From Nemertoderma westbladi (lineage: Eukaryota; Xenacoelomorpha; Nemertodermatida; Nemertodermatidae): 64,000 bases of DNA. Location: NCBI GenBank assembly GCA_032718475.1, contig JAUCBJ010006949.1:1-64000 (forward strand), read 5' to 3'. Position 1 is the first letter of the stretch; each line of letters opens with the position of its first letter. The notes below the pieces were generated by a model, which saw only the letters and a list, made by a program, of their open reading frames with translations, ran no database searches and had not been told where the DNA came from. A program made the translations under genes and the position numbers. Below are positions 10,451 to 20,836 of this stretch, piece after piece.

Positions 10451-10625
10451 TACTACTACTACTAGTACTACTACAATCGGGCTGCTACATTGAAGCTGTA
10501 AATTGAGATGCTATGTCGGCTTACAACAACATTTTGTCACCACCATGTAATCCATAATTGACATGCTCCATTACCCCAATGCATCGTGCTTTTAGAATGC
10601 TCTGCCGGCTGATCCACCTGTTTAA
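10451..10625 (-). mobile_element. Fossil 3' ends of the (TAG)n RTE-like family
   Basis: CTACTACTACTA followed by a diverged form of the family's 3' terminus (TCGGGCTGCTACATTGAAGC versus TCGGCATGCTGCATTGCAGC in young copies), then TGTCGGCTTACAACAA. A second diverged scrap lies near 10,582-10,616 (TTTAGAATGCTCTGCCGGCT). These are much older than copies A-F. Confidence 0.6.
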
Positions 10626-10734
10626 TATATTTCACTTCCATTACACAAGTTCTACAACATGGCTACAACATGGCTTGGGTAGGTTTAGATTGGTTTGTTT
10701 TTAGGTTAGGGTTATTTGGTCGGTCAGTTATTAT

Positions 10735-11674
10735 TATTATTTATTATTATCTTTATTCCAGGCCACAGCACATAGTCAAAAATATATATATGTAAATATG
10801 TAGAACACAAATCAAGCACAATAATATTAATAGAAACAAAAGTATGTATGTATATGTTTGTATGTACAGTATGTATGTATAAGGGCAGTTAATAGGTTAA
10901 CAACTCTATTGGCATTACCACGCACTAGTATTATTGTAAATAAATTGTATGCGGGAACAGCAGTCCACCTAGCAAACAGAGCGAATTGCACCAAGAACAA
11001 GGTTACAAGAATTATTAATTCTGTTAAATAAACTCGACACCGAATTATAACGTATATGTATAAAATTAGGTAAATTCAATCTACCAAAAGTCAAGTAGGC
11101 CCATCATTGGTTAATCGCGGTATTTTAAACAAATTTCTTAAACCGTTGTTATATGCAATCCGCAGGTGATTGTGCACCACACTGGAATAATTCAATCGTG
11201 AACCATAGATAGATAGATAGGACCATAGATAGGAGTGCAGAATGCTCTAAACTAAATAATTTTAACAGCAGTAGAACAATAAGTTAAGTTACGAACAAGG
11301 AGGCAATTGCCCCGCTTTCATATAGACATTGAGTTTACTATCGAATATCAAAGTCGTCATTAGTAGTGCAATATGACCTAAATATTAAAAGTTTTCTACA
11401 ATCTCTATTACCTTGCCATTTAAATATACATGACCATAAATATTTGTACTAGACACCTTAGGTATGAAATGCATGCACTTAGTTTTAATATCATTGAATG
11501 TCATAGAGCTCTGCATGGAAAAATTAAGTGCACTGTTAATGAGTTCTGTAGACCAATAATATAGAATTAGATATTAATGCAAAGTCATCGGCATAGCCTA
11601 AATGATTTAGCCTTAATTACCTATTTCACATCCTATATCTAGTTCATTAAGAGCCAAACGCATGTCATCAACAT
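10735..11674 (-). mobile_element. Non-LTR element G, 3' part
   Basis: This is the 3' half of element G, separated from its 5' half by the insertion of RTE-like copy A. Near 11,400-11,500 the minus strand reads NDIKTKCMHFIPK, the post-catalytic segment of a non-LTR reverse transcriptase, then IYGHVYLNGKVIEIV. Further left coding decays and it ends in an A/T-rich (ATT)n-like stretch near 10,735. Positions 11,479-11,674 are duplicated at 13,899-14,093. Confidence 0.65.
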
Positions 11675-11721
11675 TACTACTACTACTACTAGGATCGGCA
11701 TGCTGCATTGCAGCTGCATTT

Positions 11722-13065
11722 TTAAGAATGATGTGCCGGGTTGTCGACAAAATTGCACCGCCGCAACTCCCTATCACCCATGACATTTGCTAGATCATCC
11801 GCATCTTCAAGGCCAGTGTCCTTTAAGATGCGTCTCAAGAAAGTCATGGGCTGTCCACCATGCTTATTTACTCCATGAGGCTGCCAAAGTACAAGATTAT
11901 GCACTGGCTGGTCCTCACGGCGAAAGCAATGTCCTACAAAGCGGAGGCGATTTTGTTCTAGTGTCAAGCTTGGGGGAACCAATGAGACACCTCCAATGTT
12001 ATATAGTGTCTGGTTGGAGATGTGTGCATTGTACTTGACACAATGAACCCGGCGTAGCATTCTTGTGAATGTGCCATCCAGAGATTTGGTGTCCTCAGCA
12101 GTTAGAGCCCAGCATGGACTCCTATAGAGGAGTACTGGAACTACTGCTGCTCTAAATAATAGGACCTTAAGTTTCCGATTAATTCTCGGTGACTTCCAAA
12201 TCCTGGAAAGCCTATTGAAGGCTGCCCATGCCTTTCCCTTACGCATTCGGAGGTCCTCATCTTACTTCCGGATCCATGATCCCAGGTAACAGAAGTCGTC
12301 CAAATGCTCAGGCATACAATCCTTTGAGCTTATGCTCATCTGAGGACTTTCAAAGTTAACTGTTTGGTCTTTCTGGAGTTAATAAAAAGACCAACACTAG
12401 AAGCAGCATGTTCTAATGAGCTCAGGAGCCGTTGGCGTCATCAGCAAAGTCTAGATCAGTTAGGTACTTGGCAGGATTTCCTCGACTTCTGGAGCCAGTA
12501 GGTGGAGTTATCATCACCCCATCATCATTATGATGATCTAAGGACATGCGTAGAACATAGTCAACCACAATTATGAACAAGAATGGCGCAAGTGTGTCTC
12601 CCTGGAGGACGCCCCATAACACTTCAAATGGTTCTGTGTCACCGTCAACAGTAGACACAAATGTTGTCAAACCATCGTATACTGATCTGATTGCCGCAAT
12701 AATTTCATCAGGGATCCTATATAATGAAAGTATGCTGAACATACGTGAGCGAGAGACTGAATCAAAGGCCTTGAAGAAGTCAACAAATGCCTGTCTTTCT
12801 TTTTTGATAATTCTTCAATTATCCTTCTAAGTGTCAGAATGGGCTCCATGGTCCCACGACCTTGACGACGATTCTGATTTCCACAGAGCAGTCTCTCAAT
12901 GGGATCCCTGATGCGATTTAATAGAATTCTATTGTATAGCTTTGCAGCAATCGAGATCAATGAGATTCCCCAAAAAGAACCATAGAGTGTTAGGTTGCCC
13001 TTCTTCGGAACTGGCACCAACTTATTTGTTTTCATTTCTTGTGGGACTCTTTTTGTTTGGTACAT
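11722..13065 (-). pseudogene. Copy A reverse transcriptase and C-terminal region (broken)
   Basis: The order on the minus strand is RT fingers/palm (NKLVPVPKKGNLTLYGS near 13,020), the QGDTLAP segment near 12,600, a damaged FADD near 12,430, and the C-terminal region with PVLLYRSPCWALT and NRLRFVGHCFRRED. Frameshifts occur near 12,890, 12,790 and 12,430-12,250. The product cannot be functional. Confidence 0.8.
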
Positions 13066-13260
13066 GTCTACTATGATGGGTTAGATGAGCTTTAAACACT
13101 CAGGTACGACTAGCACGATTGGTCTTAATGCTCTTTGCAGCAGCCTTCACTTCTGCAAAGGAGATATCGCCTATCGCCGGGACTTCAGCTTTTCCGACCA
13201 GTAAGCAAGTTGATCGATTTCCATGCCTGGGATGATTGCCTGCGCTTCTGAATTTTGTTG

Positions 13261-13898
13261 TCAGTCCAGGGGGCCCTTTTCCTGTTTCGAGGGTATACAG
13301 GTACTGTTTCTGCAGCTGCTCACACGTGGCTGTTGCAACAGAGAGGACCAGTCATGCCGAAGCAAGGCAGATTTCGTTGTTCTGCTAGCACGCAGACTAA
13401 GTCTTACCTTGGCCACAATAAGGCGGTGATCACTGGAGAAGGGTCGAAGTGTAAATACATTACAGTCTTGTATAGAGCTCCTGTATTTCCTACGAAACAG
13501 AATATGGTCTATCTGGGACTTGTGACCACTGGGTCCACTATGAGTCCATAGCTTTCCAGTTCGCTTGTTGAACTGGGTTCCAGCCGAAAACAATCCATTT
13601 CCAGAGATAAAATCCTGAAGATGGACGGGATTTCGGTTAACACTATTGCTATAGACCCAGGGCGATGTAGGTGATTGATGCAGACTTGCATTAAAGTCTC
13701 CCAGGAATGTTAAGAATGCATGCTGATCCACTCCATCAGTAGCTGCTTGTAGATTGTGGTAGAAATGTTCCACCTCCTCTACAGGGGCAACACTAGTTGA
13801 AGAGTAGCACACAATCAGAACTACCTTAGGAAACTTCTTAGCCAGTCTTCCAGAACATGAGAAGTGGCAACGGATTTAGTCTATTTTGTGTAATGCTG
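13261..13898 (-). pseudogene. Copy A endonuclease region (broken)
   Basis: The minus strand encodes an exonuclease-endonuclease-phosphatase domain remnant, with FLGDFNASLHQSP near 13,700 and SDHRLIVAKVRLS near 13,420. These are the Asp-x-Asn and Ser-Asp-His catalytic motifs. The N-terminal third is absent because of 5' truncation. Confidence 0.8.
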
Positions 13899-13920
13899 TT
13901 AGTTTTAATATCATTGAATG

Positions 13921-14809
13921 TCATAGAGCTCTGCATGGAAAAATTAACCGCACTGTTAATGAGTTCTGTAGACCAAATATAGAATTAGATATTAATGCAA
14001 AGTCATCGGCATAGTCTAAATGATTTAGCCTTAAATTACCTATTTCACATCCTATATCTAGTTCATTAAGAGCCAAACTCATGTCATCAACATAGACATT
14101 AAACAAAAATGGGTTTAGAACTACACCTTGTTTAGTTCCGTTAGTTACTACGAAACTATCAGATATCACACCAGCCAAACGCACAAACATAAGTTGCTTA
14201 CGATACCAATAAATTAATAATCTAACAATAAACAATGGAACACCTCTATCAATTAAATTATGAAATAATAGGTAGTGATTAATTTTATCGAATGGTTTTC
14301 TTGCATCCAAAAAGCAAACAAAGACAGGCGAAATATTTGATAAATATAAGTTTATTATTTCTTTCAACGCATAAATACTTGTCTCTGTACCACATTTTTA
14401 TTTGAACCTAAACTGGTTGTCAGTGCAATACTAATTAAGACACCTTATATGTTCAAGGAGTTTACTGAAAATTTGTTAGTAAAATTACAGTTAGATCCTT
14501 AACAATCGGTATTAACGCACAATCAATAAGTTCCTTAGGTAAAATACCATGTACAAACACTGAAGTAAAGAGAATAGACAAAACATTCAAGAGGGGGTAG
14601 CTACATGCATTAATAAAGTGCTCTGTACTCAAGCCATCAGGACCAATAGCTTTATCCACTTCCAGCCGATTAATAGCCTCAAAGATCTCATTTATAGTCA
14701 CCAGATCTAATTTATTAAATACTGTATCTCTCAATTTAGATTCAACATACGCTCTGTCGGTGTCTTCATTCACACTGTTCAGAAGGGAAGAAAAATGTTG
14801 TTTCCACAA
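13921..14809 (-). pseudogene. Element G reverse transcriptase (broken)
   Basis: On the minus strand 14,809-14,462 encodes INRLEVDKAIGPDGLS, the pre-motif-A GxDG segment. 14,367-13,921 encodes VCFLDARKPFDKINH (motif A, first Asp intact), NGTKQGVVLNPFLFN (QG...P; the usual QGxxLSP is altered) and LDYADDFALIS (motif C, DD intact). At least one frameshift separates the two parts. The set is typical of CR1/L2/Rex-type RTs, and I do not assign a clade with confidence. Confidence 0.72.
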
Positions 14810-15506
14810 CTAGTATTACAAATTTTCCTGGCCGAGTCCCAGAAATCTTTAGAAGGTAGCTCATCAGCGATACAGCAAGTTTATCCGCTTTGACTGTACT
14901 GACATTGTGTTTGCATGAATGAAGAGCTCTCTTAAACGACGCACGGGAATGGATGTATTCTAGATGCGCTGGTCTAGGTGACCCAACGGATCACCAAATC
15001 TTAAATTTATCACGGGAATCCATCGTGAACAAATTCATTCCAACCAGGGATATGTTTCCATTTATCGCGGATGTCACCAGAGTTAGAGTTCACCATTTCA
15101 ATGTTTTAAGAATGTCTACAAACTGCTGATATAGCTCCCTTATTTACAATATCGATGGATCTCATCCTGGCACTTTGGATCTCGACAGTTATGCATACCT
15201 GCATCTACAGACAGCTGGATAATTAACCTACTGTAAAGATCGGATTAAGCTGCTAACCCAGCCTGAGGTGTGTGTGACCAATTTAAACGTCTATGAGGAG
15301 TTGTAGTTCCACAGGTATTCTGGTAGCCAGGGGCAACAGAGGGAAGAAGAGACACTCTTAGTCAAATAGGCATATGATCCGTAAAAGATATATAATATAA
15401 GCCTAACCAACCAAACAAGACTATTGATGGTTGCAATATATATTCCAGTGATTGTTATATTTGAGTTAATTTGTTTTGAGTATTTGTTTTTTAATAGGTT
15501 TTTTTT

Positions 15507-16221
15507 TTAATTTCTGTCCTTGGTTTTTTTTTGATTTGCGTTGTTTAATGTCATTATCCAACGAGTTCCAGACAATGGCACCATGGTAGTAAAGAAGCAA
15601 GAAGTAGTGGAGTTCGCCTCGCTTACATATGTGAACGTATCTATCGGTAGTCGGGTTGAATCCATTAAAATTAAAACCATCGATTCGCACCACTCAGTTA
15701 ACTCAGAGAAAAAACGTTTACCAGGATTCGAGTTAAAATCACCTAAAATGCTCACGTGACTGGATGGTTTCGTCTCAATTGCACTTTGTAGATTACCTAA
15801 ACATTCACAAAATAAATCATAATTGTCAGGGATTTCATACGGAATATAAACATTGATTATAATGAGTTCTTCCTTATTGTCTAAAATCATGTTGAAACCC
15901 ATAATACGAAAAATATCATTAAGAACGATCGGTTCTATTGCAACAGTCAGACATACTGTTTCGCCATAAAATGGTTATTCCACCAATAATTTGGCCTGAA
16001 ATACGGCTATCTGATAGATTAACTGGTGCAGTCCTTCGTGTTAAAAAATCTGGGCGAATTCCAGATAAAAAATCGAGTTCCTGTTTAGGAATCATTATTT
16101 CCTGAATCAATACAATATCATGATTGTCACATAAATTTTTCACAATCCTTAAAGTCAGAGGATTGCTTTTAATTGAAAAACCACAATTGTATGAAATAAT
16201 TTTTATACCAGTATCAGCCAT
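15507..16221 (-). pseudogene. Element G apurinic-like endonuclease (broken)
   Basis: The minus strand starts IKIISYNCGFSIK, then DIVLIQEIM (catalytic Glu) and, after a frameshift near 15,910, IIINVYIPYE and VSILGDFNSNPG. These are successive motifs of the non-LTR AP endonuclease. The C-terminal SDH motif is not recognisable. Confidence 0.72.
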
Positions 16222-16329
16222 AGTGTATATATATAGAAAAAAAAAATTACAAATATAGAAAAATTTACATTAAAAAAACACATAAATAAATATTAAGTTT
16301 CAAAGTAGACAACTAGAATATTATTAACA

Positions 16330-17705
16330 ACACAAACGAAAATACGTGCTATCCATCAAAAACAGTACAACCATTGATACCAGCTGCATCTGGAACATGC
16401 GGCAGTGAGGCTTTCTCATCAGACTGAATAACTGCGGGTAAATCTGTCTCTGAGTGAGAAATAGAGGCACCTCCACCCACAACATGAGTTCCATGATCGA
16501 TGGAACCATCCACATCAGGGCTAGTGGTAGTCGTAGTATTACTGGGAATTTCAACACCACTGGTAACAACATGGATGGACTTAAAACCTGTTGATGGCCC
16601 TGTGGCTACTTGTTCGGATTCAGGAGTTGTGAGCGTTGACCCTCAGAAGATGTTATTAGGAAGGAACGAATCGGGGAATCAGCCTTGGAAATGCTTTAGC
16701 AGGAGATGTCCTCAACCCCAATAGCGTTTTTTGTATGTTCGACGATAACTGTTGGCTCAACAACGGGGTGACAGCCTTATAGAATAGTTTCCTCGAGGGC
16801 TGATCCATACAAAATCGCCCAGATACAGCCAGTGAACCTTGCACAAAGGAGGATCCGTTGTTTCTGTTAGCTCCTCTTCTCAATGAATCTTTCTGATTCC
16901 CCATGCGATCACGCTTCGATTGATGATTCATGACCAAGGTAAACTCATCTTCACTTGGCTGTGCCTCACCAGCGGTATATGTTTCGAGAACTCCACGCCA
17001 CCCAGAAGGACGTACTGGTTGGTTTTGACTTACAGCAGCACTGTATGTACCTGCGGCTGTAACCATGTATGGGTCAGGGTCTGCATCCAAGCGAGAAGCA
17101 CCATATGCCACATTCGTAGTCATAACATTGTTCAAATTACCAGCCACCTTGGTACCGTAATCTGGGGTGACACCTTGTATAGGCCTATCTCGTACATGAT
17201 CGCCAGTAACATTTTACACTTTAATGTCACACTGTCTGCTAGGCCTACTACTGGTACTGGTACCAACGCTGTCGACATATCGACTCCAGTACCACTAAAC
17301 GATATTGCATTATGCTTAATTGGCTCAGTATCAGGGCAGTATCTGCATGACTAAGAGCAAACGGCGGAATGACGGACAGATCCACTGGTATAAGCCGAGG
17401 AAGGAAATTTCCATCCAGACGATTAATAAACTCTTTATAATCAAAGATATCCAGCATATCTCCTACCGTATTCTTTCTAAACGACTCACCTAAGTGTCGC
17501 GATTTAGAAAATTGAAGTTTTTTCATCTCCCTTCTTATTCTTGCCTCCTCAGTAACTCTAACCCTTTGTTATATTCCCTTAATTCAGTATTTTTTGGAAT
17601 ATTGGCCATTACTATCATTGGACCTGACAGTTTTAATTGTGGTTTAGACGCCACACCTACAATCCGAGAGGTTATTCAATTTGTGTTGGAAGTATTAAAT
17701 AATTA
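16330..17705 (-). pseudogene. Element G ORF1-like region (broken)
   Basis: Three minus-strand open pieces (about 17,705-17,540, 17,526-17,248 and 17,147-16,656) plus a poorer one near 16,570-16,330. The first includes LSGPMIVMANIPKNTE and the last ends in low-complexity sequence. No zinc knuckle is visible. It is called ORF1 because of its position upstream of the endonuclease. Its function is unassigned. Confidence 0.5.
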
Positions 17706-17848
17706 GGAAATTTATTTATATAATTTGGTATGTCATACATATATTATGAACGTTCTACTGTACTCTATAATTTCTTTACGTATAAATTAGGCTCTACAAC
17801 TAACATGTGTTTCACTATTGAGTATTATAAAGTGGATTCGTTACCGAC

Positions 17849-18005
17849 CTGAGGACTGCGTTACAGTGAAACAAATTTCCATATCATCGCGAAATAAATT
17901 CCTCCCTACACCGTATCCGAACTTTGTTTCTGTTTCTTCGTCCATCATGTACTCTGGTACATTAGGAACCCGCCAACTAACTTCTAATTCCAAGTTCTTT
18001 ATTTT
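17849..18005 (-). CDS. PKD/REJ-like exon
   Basis: 157 bases with acceptor GTTGTTTGAG and donor GTCGGT, phase 0 in and phase 1 out. The peptide includes KIKNLELEVSWRVPN and FRDDMEICFTVTQSS. It lies in the small island of unique DNA between element G and RTE-like copy B, and links phase-correctly to exons 19,750 and 10,287. Confidence 0.75.
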
Positions 18006-18580
18006 CTCAAACAACCCAATCTATGGTGCAAATATAATTGGGTAATAAATTAATTATATTGAAAATATAGTTATTCCTATGCATATGACCAGGAAATAAA
18101 GTAGAGTAGAATGTAATAATACAGGATGTAATAAGTAGAGTATTTATTTAACTAATAATGTTGGTTTTGGTGATCGTTTGGATTATTGGATTGTAGATGT
18201 TCTCAGATGATTTCAATTATTTCTACCTTAGCAGTATTCTAGGAATCCGGAACATAGATAAAGATTTCAAACATAAGAAGTGCCCGATTCTTGATTTATA
18301 TCAGAAAAATTGGGTTTAATCGCTGGATAAAAAAAAATGAGATTTATAAGTGCGCAGCCACAGACTAATTATAGCCCTTTGCCTTGAAATCTAATTTTTA
18401 GCGATTCATTGTATAAGTAATTTCAATATAAAGTTTACTATAAAGTTTACTTCTTGATTCCATTGTGCAATAGCACTAAGAGCATGGAGGCTGCTAAGGC
18501 TAACCACTTGAATCAGCATAATATATGTCTATGTAATACTGTATGTATTTTATTGTGCATTATGGTATGTTTTACTTCTC

Positions 18581-19030
18581 AGTACTCCTCTATGGGAGTC
18601 CATGCTGGGCTCTAACTGCTGAGGACACCAAATCTCTGGATGGCACATTCACAAGAATTCTACGCCGGGTTCACTGTGTCAAGTACAATGCACAAATCTC
18701 CGACCTGACACTATATAACATTGGAGGTGTCTCATTGGTTCCCCCAATCTTACGCTAGAACAAAGCCGTTTCCGCTTTGCAGGACATTGCTTTCGACGTG
18801 AGGACCAGCCAGTGCATAATCTTGTTCTTTGGCAGCCTAATGGAGTGAATAAGCATGGTGGACAGCCCATGACTTTCTTGAGACGAATCTTAGAGGACTC
18901 TGGCCTTGAAGATGTGGAGGATCTAGCAAATGTCATGGGAGAGAGGGCGTTGTTTTTGCAATTTTGTCGACAAGCCGGCACAGCATTCTTAACAATGCAG
19001 CTGCAATGCAGCATGCCGATCCTAGTAGTA
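18581..19030 (+). mobile_element. RTE-like copy B, 5'-truncated
   Basis: Begins inside the C-terminal region (equivalent to 23,813 of the full copy) and ends with the family 3' terminus GCATGCCGATCC(TAG)3. The frame is broken near 18,755 (one base lost before NRLRF). TSD candidates are only about 5 bp (ACTTC) and not convincing. Confidence 0.85.
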
Positions 19031-19690
19031 GACTTCACCGTCTCAGCGACCTTAGCCACCACGAACACCAGCCGTTCACCATTCCCACCTACATATCCTC
19101 CCACAGAAACGGTGCCCAGTGATGATGTTCACTGGGCAACCTCCCCTTTCGCTTCCATGAACTGTGGAGCCACGAGGTAGCATTTAGTTGGCTCTGGGAA
19201 ATAATGGGTCACATCGCAGCAGCTCCTCAAAACGAACCGAACCGATTCGGTTGCCGAATCATTGGCGAACCAGTTCTGGAGTACACGCTGGATTTCACGT
19301 GGTGAAGTGTGATGAGAGTGGTGGATGAGAGGGAGGACTCCGAAGGGATACATAAACATTGCAAGTGGGTCCCCCCGAGTCTTCCCCTCCTCTGTTGAAA
19401 ATTACTGTATCAGTTCCCTATATGGTGAGAATACTATGCCCTGGTAACAGTTAGATAAAAACCTCGAACAATGAGGCCAGTGATGACGTGCGTTCCAAAG
19501 AGAGGCAGTCCGATTCAATGAGTTGAACGCATTTTCTGCGTCCACCAACAGTATTCCCCAGCCATCGCCGCTGCACTGGTCAACCATCCCCGACATTGTA
19601 TGAGTGGCCGCTTCTACGCCATCTGATGTATCTGATACGCATTCCGATAATATAGATTTCACTGGTTTCTTTAAATGTTAATGCCTCGAG
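19031..19690 (-). mobile_element. Fragment of the QGDx-type retroelement (second copy)
   Basis: On the minus strand 19,662-19,402 reads WGILLVDAENAFNSLNR (RT motif A) and 19,359-19,129 reads FGVLPLIHH and TKCYLVAPQF. Both are counterparts of segments in the element at 40,764-44,580. The catalytic YADD-type motif is degenerate (WFANDSA). It is truncated on both sides and abuts RTE-like copy B. Confidence 0.65.
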
Positions 19691-19749
19691 AACTATCGAG
19701 TCCCTCTCGAATACATCGATAGACTACAATTATTATTATTATTACTGAC

Positions 19750-19905
19750 CTCTTTTTTATATGTTATTTGAGACACCCGGTTATAGACCCGGATAGCTGC
19801 TTGGTAAATATTAGGAATTTCTTCGAAAGTTTTCACCAATTCGAATACGCCATTCGCATCCTCTCTGTGCATTGGTTGTAGTTGAGTAATACCGTCAGTA
19901 TCACC
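19750..19905 (-). CDS. PKD-like exon (frame at its 5' boundary unresolved)
   Basis: Acceptor TTATTATTTAG and donor GTCAGT bound exactly 52 open codons, phase 0 to 0. The second half, FELVKTFEEIPN followed by AAIRVYNRVSQIT, is a clear PKD-type end. It joins the next exon (17,849) in phase. The preceding exon (20,314) ends with a GTGAGT donor in phase 1, which does not match, so either the weaker GTTGGT donor there is used, an exon is missing, or an indel is present. Confidence 0.7.
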
Positions 19906-20313
19906 ACCTAAATAATAATGTATTTAATGAAATATTTAACATATAATCAAAATTATAAAACACTTAATTAATGCTTGAGTTAGAGAATATACTTCATAGT
20001 AACTTAATGAAGCATGAGTGCTGTAATAATAATAATAATTATTATTAGTAGTAGTAGTTAGGAAATTCAGCTTGTTTATTTCTAATCAAACATACCAATT
20101 TACTTCAAAATAAGAATAAAGTGAAAGAAGATTAATTATCCGAGATCCGAGTTTAATCGAGATGAGACCCTGTAAGTGCTATATTGTGACTTGGAGTAGT
20201 TAATTTCTTAATAATCCAATACGTACCTAATATTATTAGACCTAAATTAATAATTAAAAATGAATATAAATTATCAGATTAAGTAAAATATAATTACAGA
20301 GTAAATAACTCAC

Positions 20314-20500
20314 CAACACCGATTATATCCAACTCCATGTGGGAGCCAGTCGGATACTGTGTTTTAGCGTCGAGTTGATTTAGAGTTAATTGGAATCGAA
20401 CCTGTCGCTCTGTCGCCACTCCTTCATCCGTCTCATTGTCGAATGCCGCATAAACTCCGTCTGTTTCATCGAATGTAAATTTAGAATCCGCCACGATATT
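20314..20500 (-). CDS. PKD/REJ-like exon
   Basis: Acceptor TCCTATTGTAG and donor GTGAGT bound 187 bases, phase 0 in and phase 1 out. The peptide includes KFTFDETDGVYAAFD and RQVRFQLTLNQLD. It joins the upstream exon (24,768) in phase. The 12-kb-scale gap between neighbouring exons here is filled by the full-length RTE-like copy on the right. Confidence 0.78.
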
Positions 20501-20574
20501 CTACAATAGGAACCGTTAAGTCAAGTACACGAGATACTGTATATATGCCTTAAAGGAATTATACATTTATTATA

Positions 20575-20705
20575 GGAAGGGATCTAGGTCCAACAGGACA
20601 GCTTTTGCCAAGTCGGCAATGCCGTCCACGTGAAATTGAACTGGTGACCTCCGAGTTGGAAATATGACGCTCTAACCATTCAGCTAGCGGCTCACGTAAA
20701 ATATA
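20575..20705 (-). repeat. tRNA-derived SINE head
   Basis: On the minus strand a tRNA-like A-box region (TAGCTGAATGGTTAGAGCG) is followed at tRNA distance by a B-box-like AGTTCAATT with a pairing stem (CACGTGG). It carries extra 3' sequence. Substitutions and lack of CCA-proximal pairing make a functional tRNA unlikely. Confidence 0.55.
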
Positions 20706-20836
20706 GACCCTGGAAATACTAAATGATACCTTGTATGTCCGCAATTTACGTCCTCAAGGCCTCCCATCTGTCAATACCATCATCTGCTGCCACTGTGCTC
20801 AATCCTACAGTACTTGGCCGTCTTTAACCACTCATT

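Larger units (their letters stand above)
11675..13898 (-). mobile_element. RTE-like non-LTR copy A, 5'-truncated and degenerate
   Basis: Copy A matches the full-length copy at 20,837 from its endonuclease region (just after the point equivalent to 21,530) to the 3' end. The 3' end is ATGCAGC... then (TAG)n, seen on the plus strand as (CTA)n at 11,677-11,691. Several frameshifts break the ORF and one internal deletion is visible near 13,200-13,260. It retains the normal motif A sequence FVDFFKAFDS, which the full-length copy has lost. It is flanked by a ~195-bp direct duplication of element G. Confidence 0.85.
13899..17705 (-). mobile_element. Non-LTR element G, 5' part
   Basis: A two-ORF element on the minus strand. 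An ORF1-like region (17,705-16,330) is followed by an endonuclease (16,221-15,500) and RT (14,809-13,900), in the usual order. Many stops and frameshifts are present. It sits in the intron between host exons 17,849 and 10,410, and copy A has been inserted into its RT 3' half. Confidence 0.78.

Noticed and set aside
18581-19030. Target duplication ACTTC for RTE-like copy B
   Set aside because: Only five bases, offset by a few bases from the element end, and not distinguishable from chance.
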